Below are positions 45,685 to 53,347 of a stretch of 64,000 bases of DNA, in pieces (within the stretch, counting starts at the first letter, position 1; each line of letters opens with the position of its first letter). Position numbers and translations under genes: made by a program. Origin of the DNA: an uncultured Aquimarina sp. (GTDB lineage: Bacteria; Bacteroidota; Bacteroidia; Flavobacteriales; Flavobacteriaceae); contig CANMLU010000007.1 in NCBI GenBank assembly GCA_947498815.1, positions 243,854-307,853 on the forward strand. Reading direction: 5' to 3'. The notes below the pieces were generated by a model that was given only the letters and a program-made list of their open reading frames with translations, was not told where the DNA came from and did not search any database.

Positions 45685-47376
45685 ATGGTTATCATGAGTT
45701 TTCGGATTCAAGAGGTTTTGGTTGTACTACTATGTACTTTGATTGCACAAATTGTATATGCGCAAGAGCAACAATTTATTGTACCCGATAGCCTTGCCAA
45801 TAGATCTCCCAAAGAACTCGCAGATAAAATCAGACAATCCTCTGCCAAAGAAGCTCAAATCTATGAACAGGTACTTGCCACAACTCAAAAACCAGATATT
45901 AACCTGGGTGGGTATTATTACAAAATTGCAATGTTCTTTTATGATAAAGAAAACTATGACAGAAGCGCATATTATTTACAAAAATCGATAGCAATTTTAA
46001 AACCCCTGGGTAATGATCAACACGTATGTTCGGTAAGTTTAAAATTAGGCAGTGCATATCTTGAGGATTGGCAAAATCAAAAAGCACTAGATGCCTATTA
46101 TGAAGCCCTGGCAATTGCCCAGAAAAAAGGAAGTATTGAACACGAGATTATTGCCAACTCCGGGATCACCATCATTCACAAAAGAATGAAGCAACTTGAC
46201 AAAGCGCTCGAGGTGTGTAAACATACTATTAAACTCACAAAAAAATCGAAATATAAGCAGGGTAAAAACCATGTAAACATGCTTACGATCTTGAGCGAAA
46301 TATATCTGTATCAAAAACAATACGATTCGGTATTGCACCATGCAGATATAGGGATCGCCATGAGCGAACCGATCCCATATCCCTACGGATCTATAGATTT
46401 ATATACAAAAAAAGGGGCAGTGTTTTTTTATCGAGATGATTTGGATCAAGCATTTCAAAATTTACGTCTTGCCGAAGAAATATTGCTTAAAAATGAGATT
46501 AAAGAAAAGAAACCGATATTAAACCTTAATTATTTTTTGGCATCCTGCTACTATAAGCAACAGCAGTATGACGAAGCGATGGGGTATTTAAAAGATAATC
46601 TTGCACGTATAGATCAAAAAGACTTCAGGAATATACGTGTTCTCGAAACCTATCGCTTATTGGCCGATTGTTATAGTGGATTGGGCAATGAGCAAGAATC
46701 CATCATTTGGTTGCAAAAGCATACCCAGCTGCGGGATCAATTTCTTGACGAAAAAGACAAAACTGTACAAAAGATACATACCAAGGATACACAAGAATTG
46801 GGAGAAACCATCAAAGAACTCGAAAGCCAGCAAGAACAAGAAGCTCGGTTCAAGAAATATGGTATCGCTTCCTCAATTGTACTCTTGTTAGCGTTAATGG
46901 TTAGTTTGGTAATGTATTACCGAAAACAAAAAGCAAACAAGGCCAAATTTGCAACCTTAATCGAGACAACAGCGACAAAGAACACAAATGAAGAAAATAA
47001 CCTCATAACGATTGATGACGAAAAAGTAAATACAATTTTAAAAGGATTACAGAAGCTAGAAAATCAGGAATATTTTTTGAATACAGATTGTAATTTAAGA
47101 ACTATAGCAAAAAAGGTAAAAACCAATACCACGTATCTATCCCAAATCATCAAAACCCATAAAGAAAAGAGTTTTAATGATTATATTAATGATTTACGAA
47201 TTGAGTATGCACTCCAAAGATTAAAGCAAGACAAAAAGTTTAGGTCCTTTTCAATCAAATCAATTGCTCATGAAATCGGGTATAAAAGTGACAATTCTTT
47301 CACCAAACATTTTAAAGCCAAAACAGGATTAAACCCCTCATACTATATCAAAGAGATCGAAAAATTGGTGAAATAG
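45685..47376 (+). CDS. TPR-TM-AraC one-component regulator, paralogue 4 (mosaic)
   Basis: 563 residues (ATG at 45694 is an alternative start). Signal peptide ends IVYAQ; TPRs; membrane helix YGIASSIVLLLALMVSLVMYY; AraC HTH with FSIKSIAHEIGYKSDNSFTKHFKAKTGLNPSYYIK. The N-terminal sensor start (IVPDSLANRSPKELADKIRQSSAKEAQIYEQ) aligns with paralogue 3, but the HTH aligns with paralogues 1 and 2, suggesting recombination between paralogues. It is followed, after a repeat-rich gap, by peptides 8-10. Confidence 0.9.
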   Translation: MVIMSFRIQEVLVVLLCTLIAQIVYAQEQQFIVPDSLANRSPKELADKIRQSSAKEAQIYEQVLATTQKPDINLGGYYYKIAMFFYDKENYDRSAYYLQKSIAILKPLGNDQHVCSVSLKLGSAYLEDWQNQKALDAYYEALAIAQKKGSIEHEIIANSGITIIHKRMKQLDKALEVCKHTIKLTKKSKYKQGKNHVNMLTILSEIYLYQKQYDSVLHHADIGIAMSEPIPYPYGSIDLYTKKGAVFFYRDDLDQAFQNLRLAEEILLKNEIKEKKPILNLNYFLASCYYKQQQYDEAMGYLKDNLARIDQKDFRNIRVLETYRLLADCYSGLGNEQESIIWLQKHTQLRDQFLDEKDKTVQKIHTKDTQELGETIKELESQQEQEARFKKYGIASSIVLLLALMVSLVMYYRKQKANKAKFATLIETTATKNTNEENNLITIDDEKVNTILKGLQKLENQEYFLNTDCNLRTIAKKVKTNTTYLSQIIKTHKEKSFNDYINDLRIEYALQRLKQDKKFRSFSIKSIAHEIGYKSDNSFTKHFKAKTGLNPSYYIKEIEKLVK

Positions 47377-47729
47377 TTTCTTCTCTCCGAGAGGAGGCGT
47401 AAAGGTAACCTGATTAAAGCACCCCTATAATCCCCTCAAGGGGATATTAATTCCCACCTTTGAAGGGGGCAGGGGGATGTTTGAGTAGTTTAAGTGATCT
47501 GCTGTTCTCATTAAGTTTGGATTAGTAAAATTCAAGATACTATACCTTAAAGAGAGATTACTTCCCTTTAAAGGGAATCAGGGCAATGTTCTTAGATTAC
47601 ATATAACTTGTATTGAATTAGATGCCTCAATTTGCACAAAATGCGGTACTCAAATTATGATAAAGGCACCAAGAAAAGTAACTTATCCATTTAAGCATTT
47701 AAAAAGTAAGAACATTAAATCGTAACGTC
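47377..47729. other. Intergenic stretch with repeats
   Basis: Contains CTCCGAGAGGAGG (47384), CCCCTCAAGGGG (47436-47447) and CTTTAAAGGGAA (47570) palindromes. No reading frame with gene-like features until peptide 8. A promoter for peptide 8 is expected near its end, but I see no clear TAnnTTTG box. Confidence 0.4.
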
Positions 47730-47888
47730 ATGAAAAAACAACAAAACAAATCGATTCGTCTGCAAAAGATCACTATAGCAAGGATTAACCCAAAAGGAAT
47801 GCAAAAAATATATGGTGGGGAATGTCAAGTTACAGTGGACGACACGGATTCTCATTTTACACACTGTACCTGTCCAAATATATTTTAA
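47730..47888 (+). CDS. GG-leader peptide, KLTI type (peptide 8)
   Basis: 52 residues. Leader with SIRLQKITIARINPKGMQKIYGG, core ECQVTVDDTDSHFTHCTCPN then IF. Three cysteines and five Thr/Ser give room for two or three thioether rings. It is the KLTI-type peptide closest to the LanC-like gene (about 0.7 kb), which makes it the best lanthipeptide candidate in the window. A terminator follows. Confidence 0.75.
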   Translation: MKKQQNKSIRLQKITIARINPKGMQKIYGGECQVTVDDTDSHFTHCTCPNIF

Positions 47889-47929
47889 AACACACAAATT
47901 TTAAATCCTTTTTTTCTACACGATTTTAT

Positions 47930-47960
47930 ATCCGCATTTTATTCAAAATGCGGATTTTTT
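47930..47960 (+). terminator. Terminator after peptide 8
   Basis: ATCCGCATTTT pairs with AAAATGCGGAT around a four-base loop, followed by a T run. Confidence 0.85.
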
Positions 47961-47983
47961 GTTTTTTATCCCCTCGATTACTG

Positions 47984-48063
47984 CCTACATTGAGATCACA
48001 ATCAATGCATGATGATCATTATTTTTAATAAAGGGGTAACCGAAAACCTTATATAGAGTAGGT
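47984..48063 (+). promoter_or_regulatory. Conserved upstream region with direct-repeat element, copy 4
   Basis: TACATTGAGATCACAATCAA (47986-48005) and, 30 bases later, GGGGTAACCGAAAACC...AGAGTAGG (48035-48063) repeat the arrangement before peptide 5. Peptide 9 starts 29 bases after it. Confidence 0.7.
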
Positions 48064-48092
48064 TAAATACAAGCAACTAAAATCAAACACCT

Positions 48093-48275
48093 ATGTTATC
48101 AAAAATTTTAAAACTAGAAGCCGTTCAACAACTCAACAAACAAGAACAAAAGACGATTAACGGAGGAGCGATCCCAACATGTTTACGCAATTGCTTTCAA
48201 GATTTTGTAGACTGTAGAGAGGATGGGCATGCCCACTGTTCTGCAAGTCTTGCCGTATGTCGTTCCTTATGTTAA
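48093..48275 (+). CDS. GG-leader peptide with mirror-symmetric six-Cys core (peptide 9)
   Basis: 60 residues. Leader MLSKILKLEAVQQLNKQEQK ending TINGG, core AIPTCLRNCFQDFVDCREDG then HAHCSASLAVCRSLC. Cysteine spacing is CX3CX6CX7CX6CX3C, a palindromic pattern. On an alpha-hairpin this would stack three disulfides (1-6, 2-5, 3-4), since positions 0, +4 and +11 lie on one helix face. The leader is almost identical to that of peptide 10, just downstream. Confidence 0.75.
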   Translation: MLSKILKLEAVQQLNKQEQKTINGGAIPTCLRNCFQDFVDCREDGHAHCSASLAVCRSLC

Positions 48276-48311
48276 TAGATTAAACCATGTATCATTAAAA
48301 TCAAACAAATT

Positions 48312-48512
48312 ATGTTATCAAAAATTTTAAAATTAACAGCTGTTCAACAACTCAACAAGGAACAGCAGAGAAGCATTAATGGGGGATTACAATACCCAAT
48401 AGGATGCAGAACTCGCAGAGATTGTTTTATCGCAACCGGAGAACGTGATTGGGCGTGTGCCTTAAGAAATCCTTCGATACCTTCTCAAGGTCGAATTTGT
48501 ATTCCGCTATAA
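48312..48512 (+). CDS. GG-leader peptide, KILK type (peptide 10)
   Basis: 66 residues. Leader MLSKILKLTAVQQLNKEQQR ending SINGG, core LQYPIGCRTRRDCFIATGER followed by DWACALRNPSIPSQGRICIPL with four cysteines. Leader conserved and core different from peptide 9, 36 bases upstream; both probably share a transcript. A perfect-palindrome terminator separates it from the LanC-like gene. Confidence 0.75.
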   Translation: MLSKILKLTAVQQLNKEQQRSINGGLQYPIGCRTRRDCFIATGERDWACALRNPSIPSQGRICIPL

Positions 48513-48536
48513 AAGAGAGTACAAATGAATAATTTA

Positions 48537-48564
48537 AAAGCTCTGCCATGGCAGAGCTTTTTTT
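48537..48564 (+). terminator. Terminator between peptide 10 and the lanC-like gene
   Basis: AAAGCTCTGCC and GGCAGAGCTTT meet around ATG-less centre as a 24-base palindrome, then a T run. The lanC-like gene would need read-through or its own promoter. Confidence 0.85.
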
Positions 48565-48618
48565 ATCCTATATTTTGCTTTAAATTGTCTGCTCAATCGT
48601 ATCACACAAAAAAAGCGG

Positions 48619-49833
48619 ATGAATACTACAATAGCTCTAGAAGAAAAATTAAAAGAAATATATGAGGTGCTCAAAGAAGCACCGACACAGGATCAACAAC
48701 TTGGAGTGCTCTCTGGCCTTTCTGGGATCTCTTTGTTTCAGTTTTATTATGCAAAATGGGCAGACCTCGAAGAAGCCGAAGATCATGGCATCGAGTTGGT
48801 AACAAAAATTGTAGAGTATATTAATAACGGGTATTCTTTTCCAACATTTTGTACCGGTATAGCGGGAGCGGGCTGGGTAATCGAATTTTTGAACCAGGAA
48901 GAATTCATAGAGATAGAAAGTGATGACCTTTTATCGGGGCTTGATGAATATCTGTTTGAAGCGATGAAGAATGATATAAAAACTGAAAACTTCGATTTCT
49001 TGCATGGCGCTATAGGATATGGATATTACTTCTTGAAAAGATACCAGAATACAAAATCGACCGATCTAAAAAATAAATACACAGAATTTCTACACCATTT
49101 GATTGAAGCTCTAAAAAAAGCATCCAAAGAAGATCAAAATGGTGTTTGGTGGATGTTTGATTTGCGAACGGAAGAAAAAATTAAGGGAGCAAATCTAAGT
49201 TTATCTCATGGGATGGCCAGCATCATTAATTTTTTGAGCCGATTGCATGCTTATGATGATTTTAAGGATAAGACCCATGATCTCTTACAGGGTGTTGTAA
49301 CTTATATTTTAAATCAAAAGAATGAAGATACTTCACTATCATCCATGTTTCCGAGTTGGATATATGAAGGTATGGAAACTAATGTAAAATCACGGTTGGC
49401 CTGGTGTTATGGGGATTTGGGAATTGGGATTTCTTTATACAAAGCGGGCAAAGCATTACAAAATACAGAATATCAGCAATTGGCTTTACAGATTCTGAAA
49501 CACGCTACAAAACGTAAAGACCTTGCAGAGGCTCAAATGTATGATGCAGGATACTGTCATGGGGCATTTGGCGTGGCAGATATTTATAACTACATGAATA
49601 CCGAAACCAAGGATCAAGTATTTAAGGATACTGCTGAGTATTGGATGGATCAGGGGTTAAAAATGGCTATTCATGAAAATGGAGACGCAGGTTATATGCA
49701 ATGGCGTGGGGATCAAAATGAATGGAAAAATGAGCTTAATTTATTAGAAGGACTTGCAGGTATTGGATTGACTATGATTTCACATTTGGCCAACTTTGAG
49801 ACCAAATGGAACGAATGTTTATTAATTGGTTGA
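48619..49833 (+). CDS. LanC-like lanthionine synthetase / cyclase
   Basis: 404 residues, normal LanC length, soluble. It has the alpha/alpha-barrel repeats of the family: LGVLSGLSGISLFQFYY, CTGIAGAGWVIEFL, FLHGAIGYGYYFL, SLSHGMASIINFL, AWCYGDLGIGISLYKAG, AGYCHGAFGVADIY, LLEGLAGIGLTMI. The zinc ligands are expected at C263, C313 and H314 and are all present, as is the SHG histidine H197. LanC enzymes close thioether rings between Cys and dehydrated Ser/Thr. No LanB dehydratase lies in the window, so the substrate must be dehydrated by an enzyme encoded elsewhere or the protein has another role. Confidence 0.9.
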   Translation: MNTTIALEEKLKEIYEVLKEAPTQDQQLGVLSGLSGISLFQFYYAKWADLEEAEDHGIELVTKIVEYINNGYSFPTFCTGIAGAGWVIEFLNQEEFIEIESDDLLSGLDEYLFEAMKNDIKTENFDFLHGAIGYGYYFLKRYQNTKSTDLKNKYTEFLHHLIEALKKASKEDQNGVWWMFDLRTEEKIKGANLSLSHGMASIINFLSRLHAYDDFKDKTHDLLQGVVTYILNQKNEDTSLSSMFPSWIYEGMETNVKSRLAWCYGDLGIGISLYKAGKALQNTEYQQLALQILKHATKRKDLAEAQMYDAGYCHGAFGVADIYNYMNTETKDQVFKDTAEYWMDQGLKMAIHENGDAGYMQWRGDQNEWKNELNLLEGLAGIGLTMISHLANFETKWNECLLIG

Positions 49834-49847
49834 TAGAGGTATTGAAT

Positions 49848-51569
49848 ATGAGATATACTTTTTTTATAGGGTTTATGATTGGATGTGGTATATGGACAAC
49901 AGCCTATACTCAAGAAAACCTTAGATTAAACCTTGATCTACTTTTTCAAGATAACTATATAAAACTACCCAAAGATTTTAGTGTAGATCAAGATACCTCG
50001 CAAACAAAAATTTATGTAGATAAGTTTTTGCAAAAGGCAAAAAAAAACAGGGATACACTCAAGATGTCAGATGGTTACTATATGGCTGCGTTGTTGACCA
50101 GTAACCAGGCCAAAACAATACAGTACACCGATAGTATTATAAAACTTACGAAGAATATCAGTGATTTTAATTACCCAGCCAAAGCACATTTATTAAAGGC
50201 AAGAGTATATGGTTTACAAAGCAGAGCAAAGGAAGCCATGGATCAATTGGTAATAGCCGACACTTATGCAAATAAAAATAACAATATAGATCAAAAGTTT
50301 AAAGCAAGATACTTTATTGCCTTATATAAAAGTGATTATGATGAGCTAGAGGAGGCTTTACAAAGTTTTAAGGAAGTAGCAGCGTATTACGAAACAAAAT
50401 TTAAGGAAGATAAACGATATGAGTATGATCGAATAAAATCGTTGTATGCATTGGCGTATTCGTATAATTTAAACAAAAAGCATGATTCTGCTATCTATGT
50501 GAATAAGGTTGCTTCGAGATTATCACTGGCGACCAAAGATAAAACCTTATATGATCGCATTATAATATTGAATGCAGTAGCTCTGTATAACCAAGAGAAA
50601 TATCAATCCAGTCTCGACAGTATTCTTAAATACCAAAACCTTATCAAAAATGGGCAGTCTAGTGTGGGTACAAGAGTGGTCGCAGATTATTATCTAGGAT
50701 TAAATTATAAAAAATTGGGTGTCGATGAAACTGCGATCACGCATCTAAAAAAAGTTGACTCTATTATTTTTACCGAAAATTACTTTGTTCCAAATAGGAG
50801 AAAAACATATGAAATAATAATAAATCATTATAAGAATAAAGGAGACAAGGAAAAGCAACTTTTCTATATCAATAGATTGTTGCAAATGGATAGTATTTTA
50901 TACAAAAAATCTTCTGTGACATATAGAAAACTTAACAAAGAATATACAACACCAAATCTTATTAATGAAAAAGAAGGCATTATCAAAAGTTTGGAAAAAA
51001 GCAAACAACACACTACCATTTTGGCTATTGGTTTAGTGATGCTCTCACTACTACTTATATGTATATTAATATGGAATAACAACAAAAAGAAAATATATAA
51101 ACGCAGGTTTTTGGAGTTAATTAATCAAGAGACCAACCCGAAAATTATACCCAACAAAGACAAAGCAAGGACACAAAAACCATATGAATTTGAAATATCT
51201 CAAATTATTGTTGATGATATTCTGGAAAGGTTACGGTCTTTTGAAGAAAATAAAGAGTTTTTGAAACCCAATATTACTTTACAAGAATTGTCCAATGAAT
51301 TTGCTACGAATTCCAAATATTTATCGATTGTTATCAATACACATAAACAAAAGAGCTTTAAAAAGTACATTAACGAATTAAGGATTGCTAATGTAATTGA
51401 TGAACTCAAAAAGAATACGAAGCTTCAAAAATATACCATACAGGCTATTGCCAGAGAGGCTGGTTTCAATAATGCCGAGGTTTTTTCAAGATCTTTCTAT
51501 AAAACAACAGGTATTTACCCCTCATTTTTCTTGAAAGAGCTAGAAAAAAACCATGCAAGAGCACTTTAG
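49848..51569 (+). CDS. TPR-TM-AraC one-component regulator, paralogue 5
   Basis: 573 residues from the ATG at 49848, 14 bases after the lanC-like stop; an ATG at 49806 would overlap lanC and give a poor signal peptide. Signal peptide MRYTFFIGFMIGCGIWTTAYTQ, TPRs (EEALQSFKEVAAYYETKF, YQSSLDSILKYQN), membrane helix TILAIGLVMLSLLLICILIW, AraC HTH ending YTIQAIAREAGFNNAEVFSRSFYKTTGIYPSFFLK. It is the only one of the five without its own promoter box; spacing indicates an operon with the lanC-like gene. Confidence 0.9.
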   Translation: MRYTFFIGFMIGCGIWTTAYTQENLRLNLDLLFQDNYIKLPKDFSVDQDTSQTKIYVDKFLQKAKKNRDTLKMSDGYYMAALLTSNQAKTIQYTDSIIKLTKNISDFNYPAKAHLLKARVYGLQSRAKEAMDQLVIADTYANKNNNIDQKFKARYFIALYKSDYDELEEALQSFKEVAAYYETKFKEDKRYEYDRIKSLYALAYSYNLNKKHDSAIYVNKVASRLSLATKDKTLYDRIIILNAVALYNQEKYQSSLDSILKYQNLIKNGQSSVGTRVVADYYLGLNYKKLGVDETAITHLKKVDSIIFTENYFVPNRRKTYEIIINHYKNKGDKEKQLFYINRLLQMDSILYKKSSVTYRKLNKEYTTPNLINEKEGIIKSLEKSKQHTTILAIGLVMLSLLLICILIWNNNKKKIYKRRFLELINQETNPKIIPNKDKARTQKPYEFEISQIIVDDILERLRSFEENKEFLKPNITLQELSNEFATNSKYLSIVINTHKQKSFKKYINELRIANVIDELKKNTKLQKYTIQAIAREAGFNNAEVFSRSFYKTTGIYPSFFLKELEKNHARAL

Positions 51570-51606
51570 CAAAGACTCATAAATATCAAATAATCAAATG
51601 ATTGAA

Positions 51607-51630
51607 AGTCTATTTTCTGGAAAATAGACT
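51607..51630 (+). terminator. Hairpin after regulator 5
   Basis: AGTCTATTTT pairs with AAAATAGACT around CTGG; similar to the hairpins behind regulators 1 and 2. There is no T run, so termination is uncertain. Confidence 0.5.
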
Positions 51631-51649
51631 AGTAGGCCAAAAAACTTGA

Positions 51650-51817
51650 TGCTACTCTTTTTCTTGTTTCAAATAAAACAGACCAAGACAAGGGGGTGAT
51701 TTTTCGATGAGTAAATGTTTATCGATGAAAAACTAGCCTTTTTTCTAGATCAGAAGTTTCGCCAATGTAATATCGTTCTAATGTTTGAGAGTACAGTATG
51801 TATACAATATGTGCCAT
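51650..51817 (-). pseudogene. Truncated GIY-YIG nuclease fragment
   Basis: From the ATG at 51817: MAHIVYILYSQTLERYYIGE then TSDLEKRLVFHR and a stop at 51719-51721. VYILYS...YYIGETSDLEKRL is the GIY-YIG motif of the small flavobacterial UvrC-like nucleases. In the normal family the protein continues for another 50 residues. Reading past the stop gives TFTHRKI and later SWSVLFETRKRVAS, weakly family-like, up to a stop near 51630. It lies directly downstream of the tRNA-Asn gene, a frequent place for such genes. Confidence 0.7.
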
Positions 51818-51864
51818 AAGGTATAAAAACAAAAAAGTCCAACATTTCTGTTAGACTTTGTTTG

Positions 51865-51938
51865 CTCCTCCTCTTGGGCTCGAACCAAGGACCCTCTGAT
51901 TAACAGTCAGATGCTCTAACCAACTGAGCTAAGGAGGA
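51865..51938 (-). tRNA. tRNA-Asn (anticodon GTT)
   Basis: 74 bases on the minus strand. The acceptor stem TCCTCCT/AGGAGGA pairs fully, the D-arm has GCTCAGTTGGTTAGAGC, the anticodon loop is CTGTTAA (anticodon GTT), and the T-arm CTTGG-TTCGAGC-CCAAG is perfect. The discriminator is G, and CCA is not encoded. Confidence 0.95.
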
Positions 51939-52030
51939 ATTTACTTTTGCAAATATAGAGCGTTTTTTCTCTTTTGCGAGTGCAAATATATACTATTTTT
52001 TATATCTCAAAAAGATTTTTTCAATTTTTA

Positions 52031-53347
52031 TTACTTTCCGGTGATTGCTCGATAGATGTCATTTCCATTGGCAAATAATAAAAGCGCGATAAGCACAATA
52101 AAACCAACTAGTTGTGCATACTCCATAAATTTATCATTTGGTTTTCTGCCAGCGATAATTTCATATAACAAAAACATAACATGCCCGCCATCCAATGCTG
52201 GAATCGGTAAAATATTCATAAAAGCCAAAATAATAGATATAAATGCTGTAGTTGCCCAAAATGCTCTCCAGTTCCATGCATCGGGGAAAAGGTTACCAAT
52301 AGCTCCAAATCCACCTACTTGTGTCGCTCCTTTCTTGGTAAATACATATTTAAATTGGGCAATATAATCGTGCAATGTCCAATACCCAAAATCAAACCCT
52401 TCTGTGATGCTTTCTCCTAAAGAATATTTTTTATGTTGGATAGTATAACTGTTTTTAACTACAACACCAATTAATCCTTCTTCATTTGGTGTTAATGATG
52501 TAGTTTTAGTTTCACCGTTTCTCACAAATGTCAATGCAAGAGGCTTTTCTTTATGGTCAAGAACTGTTGTTCTAAACTCATGCCAGTACTTTATAGGTTT
52601 TTTATTTACTTCAATTACTCTATCTCCTTTTTTAAGACCAGCTTTAGCGGCTATGTCCATATAGATGCTATCGATAATCGGTTCGCTAATAGGGGAGAAA
52701 GGTCTTAAAACACCCGATTCGAACATTGTAGTTCCAATATCCTCTGGGATTTGTATGGTTGCTTCACTTCCGTTTTGATGCAAAACACTAATGTCTTTAA
52801 TATCACGCATAAATAAGTGATGATTAATTTGTGTAACATCATCGAGTGGTTTACCATTTACGGCTGTAATTCGATCTCCATCTTCGAAACCTAATTTTTT
52901 GAATGATTCTTCAATAGCAAATCCATTGGGCATGTCTTCAAAACCGATATGGTTGGTTCCCCAGGTAAATATGATCGCCATATAAATCAAGAATCCGAGG
53001 ATAATGTTTACAGTAACACCACCAAGCATAATGATTAATCGTTGCCAGGCTGGTTTTGATCTAAACTCCCAAGGCTGCGGTGGACCTGCCATTTGTTCTT
53101 TATCCATACTCTCATCGATCATACCCGAGATTTTGACATAACCTCCCAGAGGTAACCACCCTATACCATAAACAGTCTCGCCAATTTTTTTCTTGAAAAG
53201 AGAAAATTTAATATCAAAAAACAAGTAAAACTTCTCTACTCGTGTTTTAAATAATTTTGCAGGGATAAAATGACCTAGCTCGTGTAGAACGATTAATATA
53301 GATAAACTTAATAGTAGTTGTATTGCTTTTACAAAAAATGGACTCAT
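52031..53347 (-). CDS. rseP: RIP metalloprotease RseP (site-2 protease)
   Basis: 438 residues. Zinc motif HELGH at residues 22-26 (LIVLHELGHFIPAKLFKTR), the second zinc-ligand motif near the C-terminus (NILPIPALDGGHVMFLLYEII), four membrane segments and two PDZ domains between them (GFAIEESFKKLGFEDGDRITAVNGK and DIAAKAGLKKGDRVIEVNKKP). It cuts membrane proteins such as anti-sigma factors within the bilayer. Start chosen at ATG 53347, the first in frame. Confidence 0.95.
   Translation of the reverse strand: MSPFFVKAIQLLLSLSILIVLHELGHFIPAKLFKTRVEKFYLFFDIKFSLFKKKIGETVYGIGWLPLGGYVKISGMIDESMDKEQMAGPPQPWEFRSKPAWQRLIIMLGGVTVNIILGFLIYMAIIFTWGTNHIGFEDMPNGFAIEESFKKLGFEDGDRITAVNGKPLDDVTQINHHLFMRDIKDISVLHQNGSEATIQIPEDIGTTMFESGVLRPFSPISEPIIDSIYMDIAAKAGLKKGDRVIEVNKKPIKYWHEFRTTVLDHKEKPLALTFVRNGETKTTSLTPNEEGLIGVVVKNSYTIQHKKYSLGESITEGFDFGYWTLHDYIAQFKYVFTKKGATQVGGFGAIGNLFPDAWNWRAFWATTAFISIILAFMNILPIPALDGGHVMFLLYEIIAGRKPNDKFMEYAQLVGFIVLIALLLFANGNDIYRAITGK

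Noticed and set aside
48619-49833. Reading the LanC-like protein as a glycosyl hydrolase or terpene cyclase with an alpha/alpha barrel.
   Set aside because: WCYG, CHG and SHG motifs with zinc ligands are specific for the LanC family.
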